DNA of 64,000 nucleotides from Tridacna crocea (Eukaryota > Mollusca > Bivalvia > Cardiida > Cardiidae). The notes beneath the pieces are model-generated. The model saw only the letters and a list, made by a program, of their open reading frames with translations, searched no databases and was not told the DNA's origin. Positions 20,295 through 32,520 of the stretch are shown here, piece after piece. The stretch lies in assembly GCA_943736015.1 (NCBI GenBank), contig OX031071.1, forward strand, positions 38,100,619-38,164,618, given 5' to 3'. Numbering within the stretch: the stretch's first letter is position 1; each line of letters begins with the position of its first letter. The position numbers and the translations under genes were made by a program.

Positions 20295-20835
20295 TCGTTA
20301 GTGTTCAACTGGTAAATGACTCATTCTTAACATCAACTAAATTTAATCACACAAGATCATCTGTGGTCCATTGATAAAGATAAAGGATTACATTATAGGA
20401 AATGTTAGTATTCAAATGGTAAATGACTGATACTTAACATTAACTACATTGAATCATACAGAGTCCTCTGTGGCTCAGTGGTGAAGATAAAGGATTAAAT
20501 TAGGAATTGTTAGTGCTCTAATGGTAAATGACTGATACATAACATTAACAACTTTGAATCATACAAGGTCCTCTGTGGGTCAGTGGTGAAGAAAAAGGAT
20601 TAAATGATAGGAATTGTTACTGTTCAAATGGTTAATTGATGGTACTTAACATTAAGTATATTTAATCATACAAGGTCCTCTGTGGCCCATTGGTGAAGAT
20701 AAATGATTAAATTGAAGGAATTTTCAGTGTTGAGATGGTAAATGACTGAAACTTAACATTAACTACATTAAATCATACAAGATCCTTTGTGACCCTGTGA
20801 TAAAGATATAGAATTAAATTAGAGGCCCTGAAAGG
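20295..20835 (+). repeat. ~107-bp tandem array, 5 or more units (paralogue of 1745)
   Basis: 'aaatgactgatacttaacat' and 'aatcatacaaggtcctctgt' recur near 20418, 20522, 20630 and 20737, with flanking partial units. Confidence 0.8.
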
Positions 20836-21387
20836 CCTAAAATTAGTTTACTGGCAGTCATTTTGCATTGTGGCTCAGTGGGGAAGATATAGGACTAAAC
20901 AATCTTGAAACCCCTGTATGTATTCTTACTCGAGGCTTTGGTCATTTTACAGGAGTCTTCTTTAATTAACAAGACACCTCAGAGCCCCAGGCAGGTACAG
21001 TTTAAAACCATGACACACATGAATAAGTAAGCTATCACTGTAATATAATTGAAATAAAGTTGAAAATGACATAAACCACGATAAATAATACATATGTCAT
21101 ACAAAAACTTACAAATAACAACTCATCAAAATGAAGCTAAAATAAGTATGTAAGTTGTTTCTTGTAGACTTTGTCTTCTTCTACATTATATTCACATGTA
21201 TATACAATTACAATCATAAGATCTGTACTTATATATATACATGTACAAACAATATATACAATTACAATAAGTACAATTACTGTATATACATATACATTTA
21301 AATACAATTACATACATAAAATCTGTTCATAATCATATATGCATATAACATGGAAAATGATATAAGAACACATTTTACTTTTCCAAC

Positions 21388-21603
21388 GTTTGACCCTTTA
21401 ACACACAATCCCAAATTTTAACAAGCTCGAGGAAGAAGCCTTCTGAATACTTTGTTGGACAAAGTAGTAAATGCTGGTAACCAGCAATTCCACCTTTTCC
21501 TACAATGTTTTCTACCCTTCCAAAAACAAAATTCTATTTTGAGATCACATTCATTTTGTTGTCTGAAAATGTTGTCAGTGCTTGCTTCCTGAAAAACTTA
21601 ATC
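21388..21603 (+). mobile_element. TTAA hairpin MITE, diverged (paralogue of 2548)
   Basis: 'gaccctttaacacacaatcc', 'gaggaagaagccttctgaa' and 'cctacaatgttttctaccc' are visible. Ends are eroded. Confidence 0.65.
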
Positions 21604-21954
21604 AGTAGTTACGCTGTGATTGGATGTTTTTAAGATCGACCTCACTTATCACGGATATACCAATTATCTCTAAGATGCAAATGATGGGATTTGTGCTTTA
21701 ACTTTACAGAAAGACTAAAATTTAGATGCGTCCTGATGCACAATGGACAGAATAAATGCAGCTAAATGTATAAAACTTTTGCCTGGGAATACCAAAAAAA
21801 CACATTGTGAAAAGCAGCTGTCACAATATAAAATATTTAATGTAAAAAGTCACTATTTAGAAGTTTCCAGTGACAAAGAGCTTTCATGAAAAACAATGAA
21901 AAAAGGTTAGTCACCGATTTAAAAAACCATGTCTTTTCAAGTTTTCCTATTTCA

Positions 21955-22525
21955 CACATGTTTGTCCTATGTACTTTTCCAAGGGTAGAATTTCTCCTTT
22001 CTCCTTAACAATAAGTCATCCTATGCTACAATGTTACAAGTGTTTTTCCAGGGTATAATGGGTGGAATTTATTCTCATATTTCCTCACCAATATGTTGTG
22101 CTGTTTCACACATATTTTCAATGGTATTACGGGTAGAATTTCTCCTCGTTTCTCCTCACCAATATGTTGTCCTATTGCACACATGTTTTTTCGAGCTATC
22201 GTGGGTAGAATTTCTCCCCATTTCTCCTCACCAATACGTTGTCCTGTTTCGCACATGTTTTTCCAAGGTATCACGGGTAGAATTTCTGCTAATTAATTCT
22301 CACCAATACGTTTTCCTGTTTCACACATGTTTTTCCAAGGTATCACGGGTACAATTTTCCCCATTTCTCCTCACCAATATGTTTTCCTGCTTCACATGTT
22401 TTCCACTGTATCACGGGTAGAATTTCTCCTCATTTCTTCTCACCAATATGTTTTCCTGTTCTACACATAGTTTTCCAAGGTATCATGGATAAAATTTCTC
22501 TTCATTTCTTCTCAACACTTCTACC
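21955..22525 (+). repeat. 69-bp minisatellite, ~8 units (paralogue of 3118)
   Basis: Units contain 'tttttccaaggtatcacggg', 'tagaatttctcc' and 'caccaatatgttttcctgtt'. The 129-residue open frame across it is a by-product of a period divisible by three. Confidence 0.85.
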
Positions 22526-23297
22526 TGTCATCTTCTCAAACATCTACCCTCATCTGAAAATACAGCAATAATAATAATAATAATAAGTCTAAATTTTTTT
22601 CACAAGAGCATTACCAATTCCTGAGTAACATGAACTCTAATTTGCCAAAGAAAATGAAAATCAAGATATTGAGAGTTCAAAGCCCCATTCATTGGTAAAA
22701 AAAAATAACCATGATATGCTATGATCCATGGTTAGACTGGACAGTAGGTGCTGTCTGATCTTGACAATCTCTGACTGCGCAGGAAAACTTTATAATGAAG
22801 AATGCGGTAATGTTTATAATGAAAAAGGTAATGCTCTGGACATTAGAGAGCGACATTAAATCACGGAAGTTTATACTTCTTCATAAAGACCTGCAGGTAT
22901 ATCAGTATGTCATGGTTTATTTATGGCAGTGTAGATCTTTATTAGGACAATACCATGAATTATTCCTAGATGTAACAACTGTCCAGCAGGTATTAACAAA
23001 ATATGTAAAAAAATCTCAATTCTCTGTAAAAAAGGGGCTTAATGCATCTTCAAAAAGTAGCCATCCATGTCATTCTTTGCAGTCTGCCATTGTTCAATTG
23101 TCTGCATGCCAAAGGACCAGTGTACTTTATGATTCAGTAAGTCATTAGACAAAATGGATTTTATTATTCAATTGTCTGCATGCCACAGGACCAGTGTACT
23201 TTATGATTCAGTAAGTCAGTAGACAAAATGGATTTTATGGATCCATGATTAGAATAATTATGATGATTGGCGTGGTATGTTAGGTTACAGAGATGTA

Positions 23298-23523
23298 TTA
23301 ACCTGTTACCAAACAATCCCTGGTTTTATGACTCAGAGGAAGAACGCTTCTGGAAAGATTGTCGGAAAAGGAGAAAATGCTGGTAACCAGCCTTTTCTCT
23401 TTCATCCAGAATGTTTTCTGCTCCCCTGAAGTCAAAGTTCAATTTTTGAGTAATGTTTTTCTTTGTCTCACTCAGCTTTTAATTCGGAAAGTTCTAAAAT
23501 TGTGTTATTTGTTCAAGAATTAA
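23298..23523 (+). mobile_element. TTAA hairpin MITE (paralogue of 4225)
   Basis: TTAACCTGTTACCAAACAAT to TTTGTTCAAGAATTAAG. The left arm GGAAAAGGAGAAAATGCTGG is intact; the right arm is 'ccagccttttctctttcatcc'-like. Confidence 0.8.
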
Positions 23524-23639
23524 GCATAACTCTTAAATATAATTTTCAAGTCTAAAATTACTGTAGATTCACAAACATAAGTTTATATACCCTTGTAACA
23601 GACAACCTTTCAAAAACATTTATAGAATTACAAAAAAAT

Positions 23640-23880
23640 ATACTAGCCTTCATTGAAAGCTTTTGCCAACTAAACAAAATTGACCAAAAATGTAAAAAAT
23701 GTTTTTAAATGGTAGAGATCATTGTTGAAAATGAAGAGAAAATGCTGGTTAACACCTTTTTTCTCGTTTTCTCAGGATGTTTACAAAACCACTTCAATTA
23801 CAGCATCTTTAAAACTACGGATTGATGGGTAAAAACTTAGTAATCAGTCTAAAAATTAGTCACCACATATTTATGGATCT
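23640..23880. mobile_element. MITE remnant
   Basis: 'gaagagaaaatgctggttaa' faces 'ttttttctcgttttctcagg' around 23740. Outer parts are not recognisable with confidence. Confidence 0.45.
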
Positions 23881-24137
23881 ATAACAGGCACTTTTTTAAA
23901 TGACGGACTTAATCATGAGGTAGACTGGTCCTTTTCAAAGAGCATGACTCATAATATATTCCATACTAAAGACCGATTTGACAAAAGCATGTCACAAACA
24001 CTATCCGATCATTCAAATATATTGAAGATTAGTTTGCGCTGTCTGTGCAGTCTGATCTGGGGCTGCAGAGTCTATAGAATTGCATAACACTGCATTGTGT
24101 ATATATAATTAATTCTTGACTGGACGACAAAATGCTA

Positions 24138-24520
24138 ACCTCAATTAAACTGAAAGCATTCGCAAACAACAAATTTAACGTTCCATGAATGACAATTTAT
24201 GTTTCTGGTATGAGAGAAAACACTGAGAGAAAACTGAACTCAATTTTGACCTCAATTAAACTGAAAGCATTCGCAAACGACAAATTTAACGTTCCATGAA
24301 TGACAATTTATGTTTCTGGTATGAGAGAAAACACTGAGAGAAAACTGAACTCAATTTTGACCTCAATTAAACTGAAAGCATTCGCAAACGACAAATTTAA
24401 CGTTCCATGAATGACAATTTATGTTTCTGGTATGAGAGAAAACACTGCGGGAAAACTTTGAACTCAATTTTGATCTCAATTAAACTGAAAGCATTCGTAG
24501 ACGACAAATTAAATGTAATG
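24138..24520 (+). repeat. 111-bp tandem array, ~3.4 units
   Basis: 'cctcaattaaactgaaagca' starts units near 24139, 24250 and 24361, with a partial one near 24474. The first three are nearly identical. The unit carries MITE-like pieces ('ctgaaagcattcgcaaacga' and 'gagagaaaacactgagag'), so a MITE half probably seeded the array. Confidence 0.85.
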
Positions 24521-24526
24521 ACAAAT

Positions 24527-24580
24527 GGTGTCCGTGGTCGTGGGGTAGAGCGTTGGCCTCATAACCTAAAGGTCCTGAGT
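24527..24580 (+). other. tRNA-like fragment
   Basis: 'ggggtagagcgttggcctca' followed by 'aaggtcctgagtt' resembles D and anticodon arms. The T arm is degraded. Probably a SINE remnant. Confidence 0.35.
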
Positions 24581-26140
24581 TTCTGATGATTTCTGTCTCT
24601 GATTGGGTAGCCATCATGTATATATCATTCAGATTTTGGTGAATTGATGATTTTCATTTTATCTTTTGTGAAATGAGTAAGTTGTACAATAAACAAACAT
24701 TGGTAACGGGTATTTGTAGTAAAATATCAGTTTTCTTACTGGATGTTTCATGGATTGAAATGAAAAGGAAGTAAGGTAAATGGGCAGGTAAATTCAAGAA
24801 AAATGAAATTAGCATTTAGATCTACATAATCCGGTTTCATCTAATGATTCGAAGATAGGTCTTTTTTAAGCTTGTTTTACGTTTGTCTAGATATTTTTAG
24901 GTTCGTTAATGAAGTATGCCATTTTCTTTAAAAGGAGTCAAAGGTGTCCGGTAGAATGAAGTCACATATAAACATGATTGTGTACACTTGCAATTTATCA
25001 GCATTTAAACCTGTGTAGTTCTTCAAAAAGACTCTTAGCTCTAACCAATCAATTGCATGGTTTTACGAGGAATAAGATTTATATAAAAATTGATGGAAAA
25101 GGAGTATATGATTACAACCGGTTCTTTATTATATAATATTAAAAGAAGAAATCTAAGTCTTTTAATTCTGATGGATCCAAATAGTGCTGAGTTGCTAAAT
25201 ACCACCCTGTGTGAGATAGCTTCTGAAAATGTTGTTTGAAATAACAGTGAGGATGCTGAATGTATAACCAACATTTTCTTATTTTCCCACTATTTTTTCC
25301 ACCCTTTCAGTCTAATGAATAAATACGTCTGTACCAAACATGAATTTGTTGTATGCAGATATATACAATTTTGAAGAGACCATGAGTTCACATATAGCAA
25401 TATTTGCATTTTCTCTCGCTCTCTGTCTCTCTCTCATTTTCATTGCACAGTCCTCTTCTATGTTTTCTGAGTCGTTTACTTCACGAACTCGAGTTTCAAC
25501 CACACCAAAGAAGTAACCATTGTGGGAAAAAGTGTAAAATCAAATAACCAACACGGTCTCCTTTTCCCACGTGTTTTCTCACTATTTCAAACAATTTTGA
25601 AAGCTTCTTCAGAGGCTTATATGTAACTTTCAACTTACAAGCGATTCTACGAGGGCATTTTTGTATCGCTGAAACATTGTGGACAAATGATGTGACTGAC
25701 TTTTCCAATCATTATCCTCTGTGCTTAACGCTTTAAGCGCCAAAAGTATACAGGGGACTTCATCAAGGACTTGCTAAAATTCAGGAATTATTTTTTCTAA
25801 AAGGTTTTGCAGAGAGTCTTGATGGTGTAAATCCAAGCTCAGACTGCATTTTTTGCATATTGATCTTGTTCTTTACCATCAGTTTCGATTCTAGCATTAA
25901 GTGAATTACGGGTTTAATATTGAATATTGCAATTATGTTACAATAAATTGATCATTGTGAAAATCACACCTTTCTTGCTCTCTTTGTTCAGGAAATTTGC
26001 CTTTTCACCAGGTGTGAAAATTTGATTAATTCTGTGTTCATTTTATCAACTTCTTCCATTTAACAAATATCTAATCCAGTCAAATACTCTTTTACGGACC
26101 GTTCTTACAGAAAACAACATCAATCATCAATTAAAATTAT
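24581..26140. other. No gene; scattered MITE cores
   Basis: Remnant hairpins lie near 25217-25300 ('cttattttcccactatttt') and 25514-25578 ('cattgtgggaaaaagtgtaa' with 'tctccttttcccacgtgttt'). A GATCAGACTGC palindrome is near 25838. Nothing else is recognised. Confidence 0.45.
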
Positions 26141-26214
26141 ATCACAATAACAGCAAAAAATAAAAGTTGACAGCATACTGGTAAACTAACATTGTATATA
26201 TTAGTGGGCAAACA

Positions 26215-26313
26215 AGTTCTCCAGAGAACTCGTACCCAGGGTACGATTTCTCAAGAGAACTCGTACCCTTGAGGTTGGGATACGAGTTCTCCAAGGTACG
26301 GGTTCTCCTGATA
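26215..26313. repeat. Cluster of inverted GAGAACTCGTACCC motifs
   Basis: Within 100 bp, 'gagaactcgtaccc' occurs twice directly and its complement type ('gggatacgagttctcc', 'caaggtacgggttctcc') twice inverted, plus a central 'cccagggtacg'. The tract can fold into alternative hairpins. No protein-coding meaning is seen. Confidence 0.7.
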
Positions 26314-26319
26314 CCGTTC

Positions 26320-26840
26320 ATATTGGAGTAGAGGATTGATGCACATGTCCCAGTACATGCTTTAAAAGCTTCTAGCGGCACTTTTAAATCCTGATTTAAT
26401 CGGTTGTTATTGGGGATTTACCCCATTAAGCATTATTATTATATACCTAGCAGTGAAATCATGGAATTTCCCAATGTAATAAATGTTGATATCATCACTA
26501 GTGACAATATCAACTTTCACTTTCACTTCCTTCCGTAATTTAGGAACTAATGATATCACAAAGGTATATAATAAATAGAATAATCAACTGATTATTTTGA
26601 TATGAAATAATATCTCACTTGGATGCGTCGTAATGCGTTAAAAAGCTGCGCACTCGTTTTTTCCCATCCTCGTGAGATATTTTCCATATCAAAGGTAACC
26701 AGTTAATTATCCTCTATTTATTCACGATCACTAATGATGAGGTGAATTGTCCCTCCATAATTTCAATCACAATAATCACATTCTTGAATTTATTCACACT
26801 ATTGCTTTCAATATGGGTATATTAGTTATAACTTGTACAA
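26320..26840. repeat. Paralogue of 9880-10240, split by a foldback
   Basis: 'gattgatgcacatgtcccag' to 'cattattatt' matches 9908-10012. After ~270 bp of unrelated sequence the match resumes at 'ttcacgatcactaatgatga' (26713) and runs to 'gggtatattagttata'. Confidence 0.65.
26560..26712. mobile_element. Foldback element with CACTCG-type loop
   Basis: 'ttgatatgaaataatatctc' faces 'gagatattttccatatcaa' around a loop with 'tgcgcactcg' and 'ctcgtgag', with 'aatcaactgatta' facing 'aaccagttaattat' outside. The arrangement matches the style of foldbacks at 32.4, 33.26, 33.4 and 34.9 kb. Confidence 0.6.
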
Positions 26841-26989
26841 CTTGCGAGGTCAAAATATGTAGTTACAAAGTTAAGATCATGACATAACTGCCCTAAAAGT
26901 TAATATCATAACATAACTACTTTCAATTATGTAGTAAAGTGTCAAATATACCCTCAATTATGTAATTTCTTAATATCTTGGACAATCAA

Positions 26990-27353
26990 AGCGTTGAAAA
27001 CGCTGAAGTGGTATTTGTCAAGGAAATCCATGTGTAGAATTAATAGTTTGAAAGAAACAGAGACATATTGTTCAGATATTGGCTTAAAAGTCAACCCACC
27101 AAGCAAATTAATACCTTTTCGGTTGAAGGGAGAGTATTCATGACAAAGTTTGGTTTATTTTTGTATAAGTGGTCTCTTTTTGATCATGAGGAAGAAGCAG
27201 GAGTAATGCCCCTTGACAGTAGGATACATGACGAATAGAGAGAAAAATCCTGTTGATACATGTATATCGAATAAAATTAAGTTTGTTCCTGAAAACTATA
27301 ATTATGAAATATCTCTAGCCTTTTACATTCAATTTCCAACATTACAATTAATA
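26990..27353. repeat. Segmental duplication 3, block a
   Basis: 'caaagcgttgaaaacgctga' to 'aatttccaacattacaa' matches 62315-62535, with ~160 bp (27125-27290) missing in the latter. No coding signal is conserved. Confidence 0.75.
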
Positions 27354-28290
27354 GACGGTAAGCGATATTTCCATTTTATCGTAAGTGGCGCACCAGCAGT
27401 ATCACGTGACACCGTACAATCAAAGCATTATTTAAGTAACAAATGCCGTATGTCCCGTTCGCGAATCCTTTAAATTTGGACAAATTCATAACTGAAAAGA
27501 AAATGACATAGCAAGAAATCTATGGAAATCAATTCTAACACAATTCAAACATATTTCATGATATTGCCTTTGAAAGAGAAAATCACAAACAGACAAAATA
27601 TGCATTTTATGAAATCGTATTTAAATAAAGAGCATGTAGAGACTAAGAACGGACTTAGCCTCTGAAACCTGTATAAAATTCATAATCCTGACCATTAATG
27701 ATAACCAAAGGGGTAAATTAATATGAAACAAAAGATAAGAAGAGTCAATTTAATGTGACACGTGTGTGCTAATCTGTAAGAAGCAAGTACATTACAGCTG
27801 TTCTAAAGGTCACCCACTCTGCAGTGCGATACCGAGGTCAAAGGAACACCGATTTAACCTTTCACACATTTTTTTTTGGTAAGACTTCATTAGATACATA
27901 TTTTTTATACTCAAAATGAAGCTTAAAAGAAGTTATGGAAGGTCTGAATTTTGATCTGAAGCCACGTTTCTTTTGTTCATGATCGATAACATAAGTTATT
28001 CGTCAATAGGTACATGCCTGAAAGTGCAACAAGGATGTTTGATAATAGTACTTTAAAATCACTAAATGGACTGTCCCTGTCTTTCTGAAGACACTAAACA
28101 GCTAATCAACCTTTTACCAAAGTAATAAGCGACCAGTGTAAAAAGGGGGCAGACGTGCTGATTTGTCCCACTGTCTGTTATTTGTCTCACTTTCTCAACC
28201 TTAACACATCCCCCCCCCCACACACACACACTTTCAAAAAACCGAAAACTGAAAGTAATCAATATGTAGTTCATAAACATTTGTGAAAAA
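27354..28290. other. Unique segment absent from the compact paralogue
   Basis: Part of the ~2.7 kb between blocks a and b (27354-30071) that is missing at 62535. No transposon termini, ORF or domain is recognised. Confidence 0.4.
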
Positions 28291-28299
28291 AAAAAACGA

Positions 28300-28490
28300 A
28301 TTTTCAAAGTGTGAGCGAAAATATTTGAGGAAAAAAGGAAGGGCTTGCAACATGCATTTCCTCCTTTTTCAACCATAGTTTTTTTTTTTTTTACTTTTTC
28401 AAAGACAATTACAAACATTTGACCCACGTTTATTCAATTGTCTCCATATGCTAAGTATCTGGACGAGTCCAAAGTGTTGTCGTCGGGTGA
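28300..28490. mobile_element. Diverged hairpin MITE
   Basis: 'tttgaggaaaaaaggaaggg' faces 'catttcctcctttttcaacc', followed by right-half traces ('tccatatgctaagtatctgg', 'agtgttgtcgtcgggtgaaa'). Confidence 0.5.
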
Positions 28491-28508
28491 AAACATTCGC
28501 ATTAACTA

Positions 28509-28730
28509 TTTAAAACCCTATGCCACATAACCCAAGTTTTTTACGACCCTTAGAAATATAGTTTTTTAAAAATGTTGTTGAAAAGGGTTAAAGTTCTAGT
28601 AACCAACCTTTTCTCCTTTTCCCTTGCTATCCTTCCTAAAGAAAATTTCATTTTTAAGCCACATTCAAATTGTTATCTGCAAAGACTTCCAATTTGGGCA
28701 AGTCTCAAATTTTTGTTTCGTAAAGAGTTG
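28509..28730 (+). mobile_element. TTAA hairpin MITE, diverged
   Basis: 'aaaccctatgccacataacc' to 'ttttgtttcgtaaagagttg', with 'ttatctgcaaagacttccaa' and a decayed core ('agttctagtaaccaacc', 'ttttctccttttccc'). Confidence 0.65.
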
Positions 28731-30060
28731 GTGAAAGATTCAGTGTTATGAAAAATGGGGTGTAGGGGGATAACATCAATATACCTGCAATAGACCTTTC
28801 CTAATTTTATGTCTGATTATTCAACCAGTTTGCGTAATTCTGTAGCTAAGTTTGTAACGTACAGGCTCGAAGTCCAGGAATCTGTGGTTTGATTTATTTA
28901 AACTATTAATGTGATAATTTTTCCAAAAAATCGTTCCAGTATCTGCTAAAAGACAGAGACAGTCTACTAACAAAAAACTGGGACATCAACATTTTGAATT
29001 TATAGCAAAAATCTTAACTTTGAAATAACATTTTTAAAAATCTGTATAGTTGCATGTTTGCCATGTTCCTGTTTGAACTACAAGTTATAAGTTGACTATC
29101 TTAATAACAAAGTTTAATTCAAATTTCAAACCTTCCATTCCCTCTAGAAGAAAAGATGTTACAGATTCATTTTCAGGAAGCGAATACGTGCTATACTTAT
29201 TTTCATTGAAAAGCTAGTCAAGGGTTAGCTGGGTGTACGTTTGATCTCAGTGTTTCACCGTCAAAGTGGATGATCTATTTGAAAAGCTGTTGTGTTCTTT
29301 TTAGGCACCGACTAGTTAACACACACATGTCATAATTAAGTGTTAGTCTTACGTTGATCACTTGTAAAGGTTTGGAATTGTTAAAAGCTGTGACGGAGGG
29401 TAAGTCTGTTCTAATTACTGGCGCCAAAAGATGCATTTTTCTGCCTGAACATTTTTTTTTAAATGGATTATGTAACCTTGGTTAACAGGTCCCACTTTAA
29501 ACGGTATATTTGCACTAATTTCTTTAGGAATGGAGGGGGGTATTTGTTTAAGTTAAACCTTATCTTACTAAATATATTAAATGTCACTTTTAAAGTCAAT
29601 AGTAAAACCTCAAAAGTTATTTCAAAGGAATATCTCAAGGAAAAATATCTCCGTATCGGATAGTGTAGATCTAGGATCAGACTGCACGTTCTTCCTGGTG
29701 TGATCTGAATCTATATTGTCTGCAAAAGGTCATTGAGTCGCACTTGGCCAAAGGGTTAATGCAGTCTGCATACAAAAAGCTCTATCAACACGCCCGGCAG
29801 GAGACAGCGCTTATAAATGATACCGCTTTACTCTCTGAAATCTACCGAAAAATTGATAAAACAACAGTACTTTTTTGTGTGTGTCTTCGAAAAAGATAAT
29901 TGATAAAACTAACGGCACGGCCGTTTTAGGTTGTTTATTTATCGCGTTTAGTGTGTAATCCATTTAAAAAATATGACACTTTCACTATTCGGGTATATAC
30001 AGGATTGTGAAAAATTGTTGGGTGGAAAGGGAAGTAACTCGTGGTGACGCGTCAGTAACG
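28731..30060. other. No gene recognised
   Basis: Contains one GATCAGACTGC palindrome (29665-29725) and otherwise unique AT-rich sequence. Short frames lack motifs. Confidence 0.4.
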
Positions 30061-30071
30061 GTATTTGGCAA

Positions 30072-30985
30072 ATGGTCTATTACCTCGATCTATAAATATT
30101 CATGAGCAATCAAATGGAGTAACGTGCAATCATAGGACCAACAAACCATGGAACGAATTGGTTTTGGAACGAAAAAGCCCAAGGTCAGTTGCTAAATTTG
30201 TATCATTTCGCGAGAAGCTAGTTTCAATCAAAAATAATTATCTCAACGATCGATAGCCTCGCCCAATGTATTTTAATATGCCATTTCAAATTACATATTT
30301 GAGTGACACCGTAAAAGTCATTTGCCTGAGAAAAAACTGGGTTTATTTCCTTCGGTTTTGCACAAAATGGTTGAACTAAAAACTCTACAAAGTTTGGGTA
30401 CGTTGTCTCGGTATAGACTCTAAAGAGTTTGGGTACGCTATGACGAAATGGCTACGCTGGCATATGTAGAAATATGTATCATATAGAAGATCTGCAAATC
30501 AAGATTGAAATTGAAATGTCGTCCTAGATAGCTGCAAATTATGAAGAAAATGGCAATATTCATGTATTTAAATTGAACTACTTTATGCCAAGTTTTATAT
30601 TCTTGCCACCTAAAGCCCGGGACCTTTCGGAGGTTGATTAATTTATCAGTGTCATTGACGACCGACTTTTTTTGAAAAGGGCCGAGTTATTACACTTGAA
30701 ATTACGTTTTTCAGCCCGTCTGGCTTTTTTGCGATAAAAGAGCATGTAATCATTGCTTTGTCTGTTTGTATGTGGTTAGGAGAGAGAACGTAGTAATGAT
30801 ATTCCAAAGCGTTTGAAGCATTTTCAAGCTACAAACATCCGGGATATTCCGGCAAAATTTAAGCGTGAACTACTTGAACTCAATCTCTTTCTACTGCTGT
30901 GTACCTAAACGCGATGGAGTATTAGATTCACGGTACAAAATAAGATACATGGTTATCAAAATTCAATCTTGAACTCATTGTGGTA
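30072..30985. repeat. Segmental duplication 3, blocks b and c
   Basis: 30072-30368 and 30938-30985 match contiguous 62536-62885. The shared part includes 'tcgatctataaatattcatg' (a TATA-like TATAAATA) and 'cctcgcccaatgtat'. The 569 bp between (30369-30937) is extra here, bounded by 'cacaaaa' and 'tacaaaa'. An open frame (30065-30256) is not conserved: the paralogue has a 1-nt change in register. Confidence 0.75.
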
Positions 30986-31104
30986 TTGTCTTCGACAAAT
31001 ACCACAAAAACCAAGTTGTTGTTATGAGCAATTGGTCATTTTATTTACCAAATGAGTATTAGATCTTTTAAAATTGATAAAGAAACGAGATTCTCCATTA
31101 CAAA

Positions 31105-31190
31105 CTTAGCTGAGCACCAGTAGCTCTGTTGGTAGTGTGCAGGATTTGAGAACAGGAGGTTTGGGTTGATTCCTGGCTCGGCCAATTTCT
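31105..31190 (+). other. tRNA-like sequence (SINE or tRNA pseudogene)
   Basis: 'gtagctctgttggtagtgtg' and 'ggtttgggttgattcctgg' resemble A and B boxes at tRNA-like spacing. Stem pairing is poor. Confidence 0.45.
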
Positions 31191-31494
31191 TTTCAAGGAT
31201 TGATGAGTCATTCTGACAGAATATAGAGGATATTTGGTTTTTTTTTGTGAAAGATCGAAAATCATTTCAAACTTTCACTGAAAAAAAAAAAACACAACTA
31301 ATATTCTATTTATTTCATGCTTTAAACCCTTTCTCGGAGGAACTTTATCAAAATCTAGTACAGTTCTTTTCAGTTATTCCCTGAGGTGTATCCCCTCTGT
31401 ATAGAAACGCATTATTCTAACATGACACGCGACTTCGGCTCTATAAACACAGTGCAAGGAAAACGTGGTAAAATCTGCGACAATCCATGTAGAG

Positions 31495-31522
31495 TGACGT
31501 CATCCTATATCGAGTGACGTCA
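31495..31522. promoter_or_regulatory. Two consensus CRE sites, 20 bp apart
   Basis: TGACGTCA occurs at 31495-31502 and 31515-31522. It is the CREB/ATF palindrome. No gene start is identified nearby, so function is open. A third TGACGTCA is at 34816-34823. Confidence 0.5.
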
Positions 31523-32384
31523 TTCAATAAGTGAGTTATTCAATGGAACATCATCTTCATCCGCGTTTTCACTCTTAAGTTTGAACTTGTTTTCCTTTCA
31601 CTGAGAATTGGCCACGTTAGAATCGAAATAATCTTCTTTCTATCGTGGTTTATCGTTCATTATTGCATAAAACGTGCCTTTTCGGGCCGTTATAAGCATG
31701 TATTAACGGGTAAAAATCGGGCGATTAACGGGAGAAAACGTGTATTAATCAGTAAATTCACGCGCCGTTAACGCCCGGGTTTGCACTATCAATATCCTCG
31801 ATTCGGGCCTACCTTGTAAACAGCGTTTGTCCTTGTCAGATTTTCCCTAGACTCCGACCATCAAACTGTAGGAATTCGTACCATATTCGATCCTTTCCAT
31901 GGCATGTCTTTGATGATATTAGTACACCACAAACAAACCTTTGCACAGAATCTCAGTTTAGTCGAGATCTGAACAAAAATTCACCCGTGAAATGTACTCT
32001 AAATCAACTACATCCCACCCACTTTTTAACGTGATCGGTCCGCCTCGCTTGATGTATATCGAACCCTCTGTCGCCTTCAGTTACAGAAATTTATTTCCAC
32101 GCATTCATCCTAGTTGTAATCGTCCAAATGTGTGCAAGTTTATTCCACATAAGTCCAGTGTGTATTAAAAATCAATAAAAGTGTATTTACAGCGAGAGAA
32201 TCAAAACTGGCATACAGGACTAATGGCCCTTTCCTAATCGTAACAAAAACTTCTTCGCCGACTTCCGGTTTTGACCCATTTGCGTACAGTACATTTGAAA
32301 TTCGCTTATTTGCATTTCTATGGAAATATTTTTGCTATCTGTGCAAATTATTGTTAGAATACCTTTACTTTATGCAATAATAGC

Positions 32385-32520
32385 GTTAATTCACGTTTTT
32401 TTCGGCCGTTAACATTCGCAGAGGCCCTCAAAATACTTAAACACCCTCGTGCTTCGCACTCGGGCGTTAAAGCATTTTTCGGGCCTCTGCGAATGTTAAC
32501 GACCTCAAAAACGTGTATTA
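32385..32520. repeat. Foldback, unit 1 of the duplication
   Basis: GTTAACATTCGCAGAGGCCC faces GGGCCTCTGCGAATGTTAAC. The loop contains its own small hairpin 'cgtgcttcgcactcg', and outer arms continue as 'attcacgttttt' / 'aaaaacgtgtatt'. Confidence 0.85.

Larger units (their letters stand above)
17890..23612 (+). repeat. Segmental duplication 1, copy B
   Basis: Collinear with 1-4600. Copy-specific changes are a ~260-bp internal tandem duplication (18797-19066 with 19070-19321), an extra ~400 bp (19322-19724) with a MITE, and longer arrays. Beyond it there is no B-box gene. Confidence 0.85.

Noticed and set aside
22031..22420. 129-residue open frame with repeats of QGIMGR/HFSSPI/VSHIF type, a possible repetitive protein
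   Set aside because: It spans a 69-bp minisatellite whose period is a multiple of three, so frames stay open by default. The paralogous array breaks the frame, and no start context or splice support is seen.
28062..28427. 121-residue minus-strand open frame
   Set aside because: It crosses homopolymers and a decayed MITE; composition is low-complexity and no domain is recognisable.
30065..30256. 63-residue frame as a conserved small protein
   Set aside because: The homologous stretch at 62536 onward loses the frame through a single-base difference, so the conservation is not at protein level.
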